From positions 248,001 to 312,000 of the forward strand of contig CBDAKK010000008.1 in NCBI GenBank assembly GCA_965196605.1: 64,000 nt of DNA, written 5' to 3'. Numbering within the stretch: position 1 is the first letter of the stretch; each line of letters opens with the position of its first letter. Position numbers and translations under genes: made by a program. This DNA is from CBDAKK01 sp965196605. GTDB lineage: Bacteria > Spirochaetota > Spirochaetia > WTKD01 > G963693115. Shown one piece after another: positions 1 to 9,510 of this stretch. The notes beneath the pieces were generated by a model. The model saw only the letters and a program-made list of their open reading frames with translations, did no database searches and had not been told where the DNA came from.

Positions 1-160
1 CAAAATTGCGATAGCTCACACGCGCTAAGCGCAGCACCGCGTCATACTCCAAAGGGGGTGTGGGGGCAGCTCCCCCACAAAGCGCTTATGCACATACCGC
101 GTCTTACCCATGGGGGGCGTGGGGGACACTTCCCCCCACAAAGGCAACTTTGCCCCCACA
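1..160. repeat. Composite repeat, two GC-rich units upstream of sdhA
   Basis: Two tandem copies of the roughly 60-bp GC-rich unit. Each has a GCGTCTTACCC-like lead (first copy GCGTCATACTCC), a G-run, and a GTGGGGG...CCCCCAC hairpin followed by ACAAAGCGC. The same unit recurs near 21150, 23750, 24020, 24900, 25400, 26480 and 63950, and inverted near 6500, 11430, 29610 and 59720. The sdhA promoter lies directly after it. The left edge is cut by the window. Confidence 0.85.
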
Positions 161-165
161 TGTGG

Positions 166-171
166 TATAAT
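166..171 (+). promoter_or_regulatory. TATAAT of a probable leaderless sdhA promoter
   Basis: Perfect TATAAT with only 8 nt to the sdhA ATG at 180 and no purine-rich Shine-Dalgarno in between. Transcription would start at or next to the start codon. Confidence 0.55.
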
Positions 172-179
172 AAACCATC

Positions 180-1955
180 ATGAGTTCTATAACATATCAC
201 GATTTTGATGTCATTGTAGTTGGTGGTGGTGGAGCGGGCTTGTATGCCGCGTTACAGGTGAGCGGGGTTACAAAACGAGTTGCGGTTGTTAGTAAGTTAT
301 ACCCTATGCGTAGTCATACGGGTGCCGCACAAGGCGGGGTTGCCGCCTCTCTTGGAAATATGGGTGAAGATAGTCCCGAATGGCATGCTTACGACACGGT
401 CAAGGGCGGCGATTATTTGGTTGATCAAAAGGCTGCGCTTATTTTGGCAGAAGATGCGCCAAAGGTTATATGCGACCTTGAGCATAAGGGCTTGCCGTTT
501 TCTCGTACTGAGCAAGGAAAAATAGCGCAGCGCCGCTTTGGTGGGCACACGCACCATTTTGGTGAGGGGCCTATTATGCGTACCTGTTATGCTGCGGATA
601 GGGTAGGGCACTTGATATTGCACACGCTTTATCAGCAATGCATAAAAAACGACATAACTTTTTTTGATGAGTACCACGTTATAAAGCTTTTGATGAATGG
701 AAATACTGCGGTGGGTGTTGCTGCGGTACGAGTGGAGGATAGTTCGCTCCATGTGTTTAAGGCAAAGGCGGTGCTTTTTGCAACGGGAGGAGCGGGGCGT
801 CTGTTTAAAATAACGTCGAATGCATTGGCTAACACGGGTGATGGTGCTGCGCTTTGCGCGCGTGCGGGTATTCCTGTGGAGGATTTTGAATTTTATCAGT
901 TTCACCCTACGGGTATAAAAGACATTGGCGTGCTTATAACCGAGGGTACGCGTGGTGAAGGGGGCATACTGCGCAACAGAGACGGGGAGCCCTTTATGGA
1001 GCGCTACTCGCCCAAGCTGAAGGACTTAGCACCGCGCGATATGGTGGCGCGTTCTATTACGACAGAGTTGCTTGCGGGGCGTGGCATAGTGGGAAACAAG
1101 CAAATAGATGACTATGTGCATTTGGACGCCACGCATTTGGGGGCAGATGTGATAAATAATAAGTTGCCCGATGTGCGTGAGTTTTGCCAAACCTATGTTG
1201 GCATAGACCCCATAGAGCAACCCATACCCGTGCACCCTACGTCGCATTACACAATGGGCGGCATACCCACAAATAGTGACGGGCAAGTTGAATATTCAAA
1301 GCAACGTTACGAGGGCTTGTACGCTGCGGGAGAATGTGCATGCGTTTCGGTGCACGGGGCTAATCGTTTAGGTTCAAATAGTTTGTTGGAGCTTCTGGTT
1401 TTTGGGAGGCGTGCAGGTTTGCATATAGGCAGCTATTGTAATGGCGCTAGTGAGTGTGAAGTGCCTCAGTCTGAAATAGAGGATGCGCATGCCATATGGC
1501 AGGGTATTCTTGCGCGAAAAGAATCTGCAAAGAGTTCAGCGGCGCCGAGTATTGGTGAGGTGTACAATCGTATGCAGTTGCTTATGTCGGAGAAGGTTGG
1601 CGTGTTTCGGAATGAGCAGGGGCTTATAGAATGCGCAAAGGAGCTTGAGAATATTCGGCAGACTTACGCGGATGTGAAGGTGCACAATAATAGCACCGAC
1701 TATAATTACGATACCCTGCGGATTTTTGAAGTTGGTTGCATGATAGACCTTGCGGAGGTAGTTGTAGAGGGTGCAAGAATGCGCAAGGAGAGCCGTGGGG
1801 GGCACGCGCGTGAGGACTACCCCGAGCGTGATGATGAGAACTTTCTTAAGCACACTATGGCACATTTAGACATAAGTAAAGAAACCGGCCGCGTTAGCGT
1901 GGAATACGATGATGTGGATACGAGTATTTGGGAACCTAAACCGCGTGTGTATTAA
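180..1955 (+). CDS. sdhA: Succinate dehydrogenase/fumarate reductase flavoprotein subunit
   Basis: Catalytic FAD subunit that interconverts succinate and fumarate. The 591 residues have the usual family length. Visible are the dinucleotide-binding GGGGAG near residues 15-20, the MRSHTGAAQGG segment whose His46 should carry covalent FAD, the HPTGI and EGTRGEGG substrate-site motifs, and the LAPRDMVAR arginine motif. sdhB follows after 34 bp, so the two form an operon. No membrane-anchor gene (sdhC/D) lies downstream; it must be upstream of the window, elsewhere, or absent. The start is the ATG right after a TATAAT with no ribosome-binding site. Whether it works as succinate dehydrogenase or fumarate reductase cannot be told from sequence. 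Confidence 0.95.
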   Translation: MSSITYHDFDVIVVGGGGAGLYAALQVSGVTKRVAVVSKLYPMRSHTGAAQGGVAASLGNMGEDSPEWHAYDTVKGGDYLVDQKAALILAEDAPKVICDLEHKGLPFSRTEQGKIAQRRFGGHTHHFGEGPIMRTCYAADRVGHLILHTLYQQCIKNDITFFDEYHVIKLLMNGNTAVGVAAVRVEDSSLHVFKAKAVLFATGGAGRLFKITSNALANTGDGAALCARAGIPVEDFEFYQFHPTGIKDIGVLITEGTRGEGGILRNRDGEPFMERYSPKLKDLAPRDMVARSITTELLAGRGIVGNKQIDDYVHLDATHLGADVINNKLPDVREFCQTYVGIDPIEQPIPVHPTSHYTMGGIPTNSDGQVEYSKQRYEGLYAAGECACVSVHGANRLGSNSLLELLVFGRRAGLHIGSYCNGASECEVPQSEIEDAHAIWQGILARKESAKSSAAPSIGEVYNRMQLLMSEKVGVFRNEQGLIECAKELENIRQTYADVKVHNNSTDYNYDTLRIFEVGCMIDLAEVVVEGARMRKESRGGHAREDYPERDDENFLKHTMAHLDISKETGRVSVEYDDVDTSIWEPKPRVY

Positions 1956-1989
1956 GCGGGTGATGCAAAATTATTTTTAAGGAGATGCT

Positions 1990-2823
1990 ATGAAAACTAC
2001 GATAAAAATTAAGCGATTTGACCCTAAGGCACAGGTGAAAATGTACTATTCCGAGTACACGGTGGAGGTTGAAGACACCACACGTGTTATTGACACGCTT
2101 GAAATGCTGGCGCGCACGGAGGACACGACGCTCTCATTTCGCCGTAGCTGTGCTCATGGCGTGTGCGGCTCGGATGCTATGCGCATAAATGGAAAAGAGC
2201 GACTTGCGTGTAAAACCTTGTTTAAGGATGTGAGTACGGAAGACAATGCCTTTACTGTGGAAATAGAGCCCTTGCAACACTTAGAAACAAAGAAGGATTT
2301 GGTTGTTGAACAAAAACCGTTTTTTGATAAGTACAAGTCGGTTAAGCCTTACTTTGTGCCTAAAAACGATTTGCCCGAAATAGGCGAGTTTTTGCAAACG
2401 CCTGAAGAGCGCAAACTGCTTGACGATGCGTCTACATGTATAGACTGCGCTTCGTGTTATTCCGCGTGCCCAATTTTAGACAAGAATTCTGATTTTATAG
2501 GGCCTATGGCGCTTGTGCAGGCTGCGCGTTTTGTTGATGATTCGCGTGATGTGGGCTTAAAGGAGCGCATAGATGTGTTGGACAGCAAGAATGGTGTGTG
2601 GGCTTGTGAGGGCATGTTTAATTGCACCATAGTGTGCCCGCGCGGTATTAAAATAACCAAGCTTATCAATCTTATGAAGCGTAAGGTCAAGGAGTACCGA
2701 GAGGCGCGCGGTGAAAAGACGCAAGAGTCTTCTGAGAAGTTGTTTTCTCCAGAAGAGCGTAAACTCAAGCAGTACAGCGCACAGGGTGCAAAAGCATCGC
2801 CTGCGGCAAAAAGCAAAAGCTAG
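1990..2823 (+). CDS. sdhB: Succinate dehydrogenase/fumarate reductase iron-sulfur subunit
   Basis: Electron-transfer subunit pairing with SdhA. The N-terminal plant-ferredoxin-like domain has the [2Fe-2S] ligand set C54, C59, D62, C74, with Asp in the third position as in E. coli SdhB rather than the Cys usual in FrdB. The C-terminal half has CIDCASCYSACP and a second CEGMFNCTIVCP cluster motif, for [4Fe-4S] and [3Fe-4S]. The length of 277 aa is slightly long because of a Lys/Ser-rich tail. A good Shine-Dalgarno (AAGGAG) precedes the ATG. Confidence 0.95.
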   Translation: MKTTIKIKRFDPKAQVKMYYSEYTVEVEDTTRVIDTLEMLARTEDTTLSFRRSCAHGVCGSDAMRINGKERLACKTLFKDVSTEDNAFTVEIEPLQHLETKKDLVVEQKPFFDKYKSVKPYFVPKNDLPEIGEFLQTPEERKLLDDASTCIDCASCYSACPILDKNSDFIGPMALVQAARFVDDSRDVGLKERIDVLDSKNGVWACEGMFNCTIVCPRGIKITKLINLMKRKVKEYREARGEKTQESSEKLFSPEERKLKQYSAQGAKASPAAKSKS

Positions 2824-2899
2824 TGCGTTACTAGTAAGTTTAAAAATTATAGGGTGTATTACTTTAAAAATTAAAACTTCATAAAAATAGGAGGTTGCT

Positions 2900-3295
2900 G
2901 TGAGTGTTGAGCAACTGAGGTATTATCAAGAAAAACTGTCCTATGAAATTGACGCATGGGATTTATATGAGGCCTTGTCACGGGATGAGCCCTTTGTTGT
3001 TGTAGATGGACGAGCAGCTGAAGCCTTTGCATTAAGCCATGTGCCAAACGCCATTAATCTGCCTCATAGGGAAATATGCGCTACTAGTACCTCGCATCTT
3101 GATAAGTCAAAAATTTATGTTTGTTATTGTGATGGCATTGGTTGTAATGCTTCGACTAAAACAGCTCTGAAGCTTGTAACGCTTGGTTTCAAGGTTAAAG
3201 AATTGATAGGTGGGCTTGATTGGTGGAAACGCGATGGCTATGCCACTGAGGGAACGCAAGCAACGGCAGGAAAGGCAATTACTTGTGGGTGTTAG
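2900..3295 (+). CDS. Rhodanese-like domain protein
   Basis: Single-domain rhodanese of 131 aa, expected to handle sulfane sulfur. The active loop CYCDGIGCNAS contains C75, C77 and C82; by family alignment the catalytic Cys is C77, and C82 sits where related proteins have GPGCNAS. It ends with a CGC motif. The start is GTG at 2900, preceded by a strong GGAGG. It follows sdhB by 76 bp with its own ribosome-binding site, so co-transcription is possible but not shown. The physiological substrate is unknown. Confidence 0.85.
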   Translation: MSVEQLRYYQEKLSYEIDAWDLYEALSRDEPFVVVDGRAAEAFALSHVPNAINLPHREICATSTSHLDKSKIYVCYCDGIGCNASTKTALKLVTLGFKVKELIGGLDWWKRDGYATEGTQATAGKAITCGC

Positions 3296-3413
3296 TGTGC
3301 GGATAGGCTTTGTGCTGTCTGTGGCCTTGTGGTAATAAAGACGTTGTAGATTTTGCTGGCTTATTTTTAGCGCTGCTTTGGTTTGTGTGTGCGTTTAAGG
3401 GTGCAGTGGCGTT

Positions 3414-4298
3414 TTACACCAATCCCGTTTCTCGAGCTTGGTTTTTAAACTTAAGGCACTGTTTTTTGAGCAGGGCTATGCCGCAATCAATGGTGCCTTT
3501 GGGCACGCCAAGTACTTCACTTAAGCGCGCATGTGAGATGCTTCCCATGGTGTTCTGTAATTGTCTTGCTAGCTTTCGATAGCGCTGGTTGTAGGTTTCG
3601 CGGCGTTCTTTGATACGTAGCTCTTCTTGTTTTGATAATATGTCTTCTTCAAGTTCTCTGTCGAGCAAAGCACGCTGTGCAAAATACATATTACAGCGTC
3701 CCTGTAAAATATTAAGGCGTATTTGTTCTTGCTGTATGTCTTCTTTTAGTGACTCAAGTACGCGATGAACTTCTTCTTTTGCTACTCCAAGTCTATCGCC
3801 CATTTCGCTTATGCGCGTTATGGGAAACATGGGACTGTAATGTAACAAAAGCCACCATAGACGCTCATGTGATGTGTTGGTTTTCACATGCTCGTTGATG
3901 AACCAAATAAGTAGTTCCATGCCCAACTCTTTTTTGCTATGCGTTGTGTCTTCCCACGGTGCAATGGAAAATAGCGCATGCGCCTTGTTATACATTCGTG
4001 TTTCCTTGGTATGACGTATGGTGTTGTTCAAAAATGTAATAAATTGAAACTTCATGGTCAAAGACAAATAGCGCTCAAAGGGTATGGAAGTGTAGATAAA
4101 ATTTGTAATATATTTCGGTATCTTGTGTGCTATCGCACTCCAAAAATCTCCACAGAGTTCTTCGTATTGTCGTGAAACCACTAAGGGGTATTGGTATACG
4201 TATAGGGTAACGGCTTCCGTTATCTGCGGGTAAGCATTTTTATCCTTACAATACAATTCGTAGCACTTATCAACATTAAGGGCAATTTTATTATTCAT
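3414..4298 (-). CDS. Hypothetical protein with a helix-turn-helix-like C-terminus
   Basis: A 294-aa soluble protein I do not recognise. The middle part (EMGDRLGVAKEEVHRVLESL) and the C-terminus (RLSEVLGVPKGTIDCGIALLKK) each resemble a DNA-binding helix-turn-helix, and the segment between is highly charged and probably helical. The start is the ATG at 4298, 7 nt after GGAGGT; a longer version starting at 4313 would begin inside that ribosome-binding site. It stands alone, convergent with the rhodanese gene. A regulatory role is only inference. Confidence 0.7.
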   Translation of the reverse strand: MNNKIALNVDKCYELYCKDKNAYPQITEAVTLYVYQYPLVVSRQYEELCGDFWSAIAHKIPKYITNFIYTSIPFERYLSLTMKFQFITFLNNTIRHTKETRMYNKAHALFSIAPWEDTTHSKKELGMELLIWFINEHVKTNTSHERLWWLLLHYSPMFPITRISEMGDRLGVAKEEVHRVLESLKEDIQQEQIRLNILQGRCNMYFAQRALLDRELEEDILSKQEELRIKERRETYNQRYRKLARQLQNTMGSISHARLSEVLGVPKGTIDCGIALLKKQCLKFKNQARETGLV

Positions 4299-4313
4299 GA
4301 ATAATACCTCCAA

Positions 4314-4737
4314 AGTATTTGTATAGTTATATAACTACAGATACTGTGTCTGTGTTGTTTTGCTTGAATATAAATATAAAATTACGAAAAAATGTATATT
4401 TTAATTGTACTTGATGTTCTAAATTTTCATTTATTGAACATTGGTAAAAATGAAAACTTGTATCAGGTGAAGAAATAGCGTAGATTAGAGAGAAATTTGC
4501 AAGCTTGGGTATATGCAGTGCCGATATTGTTTATGTAGTAAGTGTTTGTAATGCAAGAACTTCTACGCCCATTGCATGCGATCTATGCGCATATAAAATT
4601 CGGCTGCATTCTTATGTGTTCTGAAAAGCATGTCAAAATTTCGGAAGACACTTGTTCTATACTTGTTCTTCTATAGAAAAAGTGATGAATTGCGCTGCCC
4701 TTTTGGCTCAAGAGAGATTTTGCGCTTGATTCAGCCT
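4314..4737. other. Intergenic AT-rich gap
   Basis: 424 bp without an open frame, tRNA or member of the repeat family that I can recognise. It should hold the promoter of the leftward gene ending at 3414 and the end of the helicase transcript. I see no convincing terminator. Confidence 0.5.
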
Positions 4738-6342
4738 TTATTTTTTCTTGCCTTGTTTTTTTGCGTGACGAACTAAAGGGCGTTTTCCTTTTTTCTGGAA
4801 GCTCAGAATAATTTTTTCAGCCCGTTCAAAGGGTACTGTAATAAACGAGCACGTATTGGTTACTTCTATATTTTTAATAAGGTTAGGCTTGATAGATGCT
4901 TTTTCTCCAATGAACTGTGCAATTTTTTTTGCGTTAAAATTATCCTTTTTGCCAAGCGCAACTACAAGTCTGGTTTTGCCTTGTTTGTCTAAAAATGCAT
5001 CCTCGCGTGTTGTTAATTCTTGAACTTCACTGTAAGCATTGCGGTCTATTTTTTCATCAAAACAATAATGCAACAATGTTGCTGCTATTTGTAGGGGATC
5101 AAACCCTTTTTCAATAATTCCATGAGCCCATTGATAATATAGTTCGTCCACATCATTTTCTAAAAGATTCATGATCTCTCCATGTATCTTTTTCTGCTTC
5201 GTGTCAATAATGTCTTGCACTTTTGGTACGCTTGATTTTTTAATACTTGCATTGGATAGTTTTTGAATAAGCATGAGTTCTTTGTATTCATTTGGAGTAA
5301 TGAAGGTAATAGCGGTACCTTCGTTCCCCGCTCTCCCCGTTCGTCCTATTCTATGTACGTAGGATTCGGGATTTTGGGGCAATGAATAGTTTATAACATG
5401 CGTGAGATTGTTCACATCGATGCCACGTGCGGCAACATCGGTTACCACCATAATATTTATTTGTTGCTTTTTAAATTTGCCAAGCGTCCGCTCTCGTTGT
5501 ACTTGTGAAATGTCGCCGTGAATGGCTTCTGCGTCATAGCCTCTGCTTGTTAAATGAGACACAACGGAGTCTACCTTGCTTTTGGTTCTACAAAACACCA
5601 TGCCGTAAAAGTGTTCTTCAATATCAATAATTCTACAAAGCGCTTCAAATTTATCAGACGCACGTATTTCAAAATATATTTGTTCTGTAAGGGCTGTTTC
5701 TAATTTGTTTTTTTTCACCGTTAGTAAGGTGTGGTCTTGCATATACTTTTTGGCAAGTTTTTTTATTCTTTCGGGCATGGTCGCAGAAAACAAGAAGGTT
5801 TTTTTATTCTCGTTGGTATGCTGCATTATTGCTTCTAAATCATCAATAAAACCCATGTTGAGCATTTCGTCTGCTTCGTCTATAACAAGGTGCTTAATAT
5901 TTTTAAGCTTCAGTGTCTTGCGCTTGAGGTGATCAATGATGCGTCCGGGCGTTCCTACAATAATATCAATGCCAGAGCGCAGTCGTCTCATTTGTTGTTC
6001 TATTGATTGTCCGCCATATATAGGAGCTATTTTAATATTTTTACTTCCTGTAAAAGAGTTCATCTCCTCTGCTACTTGCAGCGCTAGTTCACGAGTAGGG
6101 ACCAAAACTAAGGCTTGAATAATTGTTGCCTCATCATCTAATACATCGATAAGCGGAAGTCCAAAGGCCGCGGTTTTTCCCGTGCCTGTTTGTGCTTGTG
6201 CAATAATGTTATTCTCATTTTTTAATATGGCAGGAATAGCCATGGTTTGAATTGCCGTGGGTTCTTCAAACCCCTTTTTTTCTATTGCAGCCAATATTTG
6301 TGCTGATAATCCCAGCTCAGTAAATGTTTTTTTATTTTCCAT
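4738..6342 (-). CDS. deaD: DEAD-box ATP-dependent RNA helicase with DbpA-type RNA-binding domain
   Basis: RNA helicase of 534 aa acting in ribosome assembly and RNA turnover. All core motifs are present in order: AQTGTGKT, PTRELALQ, GTPGR, DEAD, SAT, then VTDVAARGIDV and HRIGRTGRAG. The last 75 residues (RLVVALGKKDNF...) match the DbpA RNA-binding fold seen in CsdA/DeaD and DbpA, ending in a Lys-rich tail. It is monocistronic. DeaD is favoured by length, but DbpA-like specificity cannot be excluded. Confidence 0.92.
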   Translation of the reverse strand: MENKKTFTELGLSAQILAAIEKKGFEEPTAIQTMAIPAILKNENNIIAQAQTGTGKTAAFGLPLIDVLDDEATIIQALVLVPTRELALQVAEEMNSFTGSKNIKIAPIYGGQSIEQQMRRLRSGIDIIVGTPGRIIDHLKRKTLKLKNIKHLVIDEADEMLNMGFIDDLEAIMQHTNENKKTFLFSATMPERIKKLAKKYMQDHTLLTVKKNKLETALTEQIYFEIRASDKFEALCRIIDIEEHFYGMVFCRTKSKVDSVVSHLTSRGYDAEAIHGDISQVQRERTLGKFKKQQINIMVVTDVAARGIDVNNLTHVINYSLPQNPESYVHRIGRTGRAGNEGTAITFITPNEYKELMLIQKLSNASIKKSSVPKVQDIIDTKQKKIHGEIMNLLENDVDELYYQWAHGIIEKGFDPLQIAATLLHYCFDEKIDRNAYSEVQELTTREDAFLDKQGKTRLVVALGKKDNFNAKKIAQFIGEKASIKPNLIKNIEVTNTCSFITVPFERAEKIILSFQKKGKRPLVRHAKKQGKKK

Positions 6343-6498
6343 GATATTTTTGAACGATTTTTTTTACGTGCTAAGCTTGGCGCATGTATAATATGCAGTG
6401 CATGTAAAATTTTGTAGGAGGACTGTGACAATGTAGGTTACAAAGAACATGCTACATTACGCCACCTCTTTAACCTCAGTGTATAACATAATTCATAT

Positions 6499-6970
6499 TT
6501 GTGGGGGGACACCCCCCCCACCCCCCTTTGGGTAAGACGCTGTACTGCGCTATGCGCGGGTGTTTGTGTTGTAGTTCACGCGGTATGCTGGTCACGCTCT
6601 GTGTTGCCACGGCGCGTGACGCGATATGATGATGCCCCGGACAGCTGTACTTTCTTTTCTCTTTTTTTAGCACGAAAAAAAGAGAAAAGAAAGTACCAAA
6701 GAAAAGAGAAAAAACATGCTGTGTGCTAAAGCAGTAATGACATAGATACTGTGCGCAAGTATGAAAAAAGCACCAAAGACAGTCGCGAACGCGTGACGCC
6801 TGTGCCAAGGATGGTACGGCTAGAAACGTTAAATGGAGCGGAGCAAACGACCGCCCCAATGGAGGGGGCTGAGGGGGCGCCATGGACGGTGCGACACAGA
6901 GATGGAGCTTATAGCAAAAGCCGCTGTGGGGGTGTGGGGGCTTGCCCCCACAAAGCAAAGTTGTGTATTC
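6499..6970. repeat. Composite dispersed repeat (GTAC-class palindrome)
   Basis: An inverted GC-rich unit at 6500-6560, the perfect A/T palindrome at 6647-6696, the conserved block TGTGCTAAAGCAGTAATGACA, a CGCAAGTATG block, and a second short GC hairpin at 6928-6957. No protein-like frame is conserved with the other copies. It fills the gap between the helicase and the glycosyltransferase. Confidence 0.8.
6647..6696. repeat. Perfect 22-bp palindrome, GTAC class
   Basis: Arms of 22 bp starting GTACTTTCTTTTCTC and ending in a T-run, around the 6-nt loop AGCACG. Every position pairs. The copy at 25163-25212 has the same class of arm; other copies have GTTC-type arms with matching changes on both sides. 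Confidence 0.9.
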
Positions 6971-6981
6971 TAAACTGCGTC

Positions 6982-6987
6982 TATAAT
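6982..6987 (+). promoter_or_regulatory. TATAAT of a probable leaderless promoter
   Basis: TATAAT ending 9 nt before the ATG of the glycosyltransferase, with no Shine-Dalgarno in between. Confidence 0.5.
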
Positions 6988-6996
6988 ATAACAAGC

Positions 6997-7911
6997 ATGA
7001 GCAATATTCCCATATTTGTCATAAACCTAGCACGAAGTAGTTTACGAAAAAAGCAAATGGCATTTCAGCTAACGCGACTGGGCTTGGAGCATGAATTTGT
7101 ACCTGCAGTAGATGGGGCAAGTTTGGACGATGCTACCCTTGTTGCTATTGAAAATAATCGTGATGCGCAATTGTATGCAAAGCCTTTTACTGTAGGTGAA
7201 ATAGGATGCGGGCTTTCGCATCTTGCGGTTTACAAAAAAATATGTGATGACGCTATCCCTTGCGCGCTTATTCTTGAGGATGATGTATTTCTAGAAGCGC
7301 AGCTTGCTCATATTGTGGACGCTCCCGTTATTGCGCAAATGCCAAAAGGTTGGGACATGCTTTTGTGCGCCTACGTGCAACGTGGCAACATGTATTCAAA
7401 GCCTTATAAACACGCGCGCATACAGTGGAGTGGCAGGACGCGCCTTGTTGGGGGACACGGTAATTGTTTTACTGCAGGTTTTGCGACAGAATTTTGTTAT
7501 CATACTGCAGCGTATATAGTGTCACAGGCGGGGGCGCAAAAATTTTGCGAGATTGGCTCGCCCATGAAAATGCCCGCGGATATTTTAACCGGCAATGCGC
7601 ATGCCTACGGAATGAAAGCGTATGTGCTACAAAAACCTTGTGCTCGACAACATGTAGTGTGGGCGCAAACCTCTACCATTAAAGAGCATGCGCAAGAGCA
7701 TAAAAAAAGCATTCGCAAAAAAGCAGTGCGCTACATACGCGCGCATGCATCTAAAAACATGCTTTTCTATGGCATAAATCTTTTCATGCGAATGGTACTT
7801 GTATGCGGGCATTTCTCCATACTCGTAGCGCGCGGGCATAGAGGTCCCGTGCCATTTTTGCGTAAACTTGGTATAGTTCCACGCCAAATTATGAAGCGCG
7901 AAAAATTCTAA
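6997..7911 (+). CDS. Glycosyltransferase family 25 protein
   Basis: Putative sugar transferase of 304 aa acting on surface polysaccharide or protein. The start IFVINLARSSLRKKQMAFQL is the classical GT25 N-terminus, followed by FVPAVDG, EIGCGLSHLAVYKKI and the LILEDDV acidic motif that binds the metal-nucleotide sugar. The C-terminus is basic. I place the start at 6997 because homology begins there and a TATAAT sits just upstream; the frame is open back to 6751 but that part is repeat DNA. The acceptor is unknown. Confidence 0.85.
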   Translation: MSNIPIFVINLARSSLRKKQMAFQLTRLGLEHEFVPAVDGASLDDATLVAIENNRDAQLYAKPFTVGEIGCGLSHLAVYKKICDDAIPCALILEDDVFLEAQLAHIVDAPVIAQMPKGWDMLLCAYVQRGNMYSKPYKHARIQWSGRTRLVGGHGNCFTAGFATEFCYHTAAYIVSQAGAQKFCEIGSPMKMPADILTGNAHAYGMKAYVLQKPCARQHVVWAQTSTIKEHAQEHKKSIRKKAVRYIRAHASKNMLFYGINLFMRMVLVCGHFSILVARGHRGPVPFLRKLGIVPRQIMKREKF

Positions 7912-8076
7912 ATGAGTAGCGTGCTTCAATTAGGTTTTATTTAGGCAAAATCGTTGCGTTCAATACATGTTTTTTCAATTATTAGGTTTTTTTTTCATTT
8001 TTGCCCCAATAACGTATATTGACTATATTTTATAAAAGCACTCCACATAATTAGCCAAACTAACCATAATAAAAGT

Positions 8077-9456
8077 ATGAATACAGTCTTTTGGGAAACA
8101 GTAGAAAAAATAGCTCGAGAAAAAAATAAACCCTATGGGTGGAAAAAAGAGTTGGCACGAAAAATAGGTATTGGACAAGATACCATTTCAAAACACAAGA
8201 AGCGCAATACAGAACCGCGGCGTGACATCATTATTAAAATAGCTCGGTATTTGGATGTCAGCCTTGATGAATTATTGCTGGGGGTACATCGTGCTCCTAC
8301 GCACAAAGATCCTCTTGTGCAGCATGTTGTGGATTCACTCTATGGTCTACCATCTTCGTTTAGAAAAAAAGTTGCAGCAACCCTTGACAACATTGTTCTC
8401 ACGCGTCCGTCAGAACACTCAAGAATTTTCAAAACAATCGAAGAAATTTCGTATGATGCAAAAGTTGCATACCCCGTGGCACTTTCTTTGCCCTTGCTTG
8501 CTACTATAGATGTTGAGAATATCATCTTGCCAAATGAAGCCCCGCATGCACACAAGGCTACCTTGTTCCCTACGCTGAGGCATGATTCTCACAAAGTGTA
8601 TTACATATCCGTCCCCTATGTCAGCACTATTTCACAATCTGATTTTGCTGTTCAAATACAAGGGAATACCCTTCATGAAGAGAATATTCAAGATGGGGAC
8701 ATATGCGTATTTGCTCCGAGTGTCTCTATGGCAAAGCGTGGTGATATCGTATTATTTCAGTATCAACAATGCATCAATGTTCGCAAGCTTATTACGGACA
8801 TGCCAACATATTATGAGCTGGGACATGCTGATAATGTCTTGCGCTTTGAAAAGAAAGACGTAGCGATATATGGTACGCTCAGCTATGTGCACTCACCACA
8901 AAGCGTGGAGCATGCTCAAAATAACAAACGAAACCTAGAAGGTGGAGCGCAGGAAGAAACTATATCTCCAAGTCCCTACCCAAGCCCAAGCGTGCCTTCA
9001 TATCAGGTAAGTGAGGCGGCACCTCCGCCATATGAGGAAGAAGTTTTTATAAACGTTCCCCATTATACCGGTGTGGCAGCGGGTCCTCCCATCGACATGA
9101 ATGACAGCATAGGCACCACCACCGTGCCGCGGCGTTTTTTGCAAGGCGACACAAGCAAGTACTACACGCTGAGCGTACAAGGCAACAGCATGAGCGAACT
9201 TGGTATTACTGATGGGTGCACCATATTGGTTCGCGACAGTCAAGGAGAATATCCACAAAACGGAGCAGTCTATGTTATGCGGCTTGGCGAAAGCGCGACA
9301 GTGAAAAAATTGAGTATAGAATTCTCAGAAACGGGGCAACCTCTGTATTACTGCTTGTGGTGTGATGGCAGCAATAGACGCGAATTACTCAAGGACTCGC
9401 AGTGGGCCATACTCGGTGCATTTGTATATGTTGTTCAAAAAAGTAAAAATGCTTAA
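8077..9456 (+). CDS. XRE-family regulator with two tandem S24 (LexA-like) domains
   Basis: A 459-aa DNA-binding regulator. Residues 20-70 form an XRE-type helix-turn-helix. Two S24-like domains follow. The second, 360-459, has the nucleophile in GNSM (S371), the general base in ATVKKL (K410) and an Ala-Gly (335-336) placed as an autocleavage site in VAAGPP. The first, 185-270, has GNTL with T198 for Ser and NVRKL with R236 for Lys, so it is probably inactive. The two are joined by a Pro-rich linker at 298-320. The N-terminus closely resembles the prophage regulator at 38193. A damage-responsive repressor is the natural guess; its targets are unknown. Confidence 0.8.
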   Translation: MNTVFWETVEKIAREKNKPYGWKKELARKIGIGQDTISKHKKRNTEPRRDIIIKIARYLDVSLDELLLGVHRAPTHKDPLVQHVVDSLYGLPSSFRKKVAATLDNIVLTRPSEHSRIFKTIEEISYDAKVAYPVALSLPLLATIDVENIILPNEAPHAHKATLFPTLRHDSHKVYYISVPYVSTISQSDFAVQIQGNTLHEENIQDGDICVFAPSVSMAKRGDIVLFQYQQCINVRKLITDMPTYYELGHADNVLRFEKKDVAIYGTLSYVHSPQSVEHAQNNKRNLEGGAQEETISPSPYPSPSVPSYQVSEAAPPPYEEEVFINVPHYTGVAAGPPIDMNDSIGTTTVPRRFLQGDTSKYYTLSVQGNSMSELGITDGCTILVRDSQGEYPQNGAVYVMRLGESATVKKLSIEFSETGQPLYYCLWCDGSNRRELLKDSQWAILGAFVYVVQKSKNA

Positions 9457-9484
9457 GGCACGATTACAAAAACCTCGTAGTTAG

Positions 9485-9510
9485 AGGCCTTTGTGTCGTA
9501 GCAAAGGCCT
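9485..9510. terminator. Inverted repeat between convergent genes
   Basis: AGGCCTTTG and CAAAGGCCT form a perfect 9-bp stem with an 8-nt loop, between the convergent S24 regulator and ribA and overlapping the ribA stop. There is no clear T-run directly after it on either strand, so termination is likely but not certain. Confidence 0.45.

Noticed and set aside
6476..6994. 172-codon leftward frame over the repeat before the glycosyltransferase
   Set aside because: It is the translation of the composite repeat (poly-Phe and Pro-rich) with no ribosome-binding site or family resemblance.
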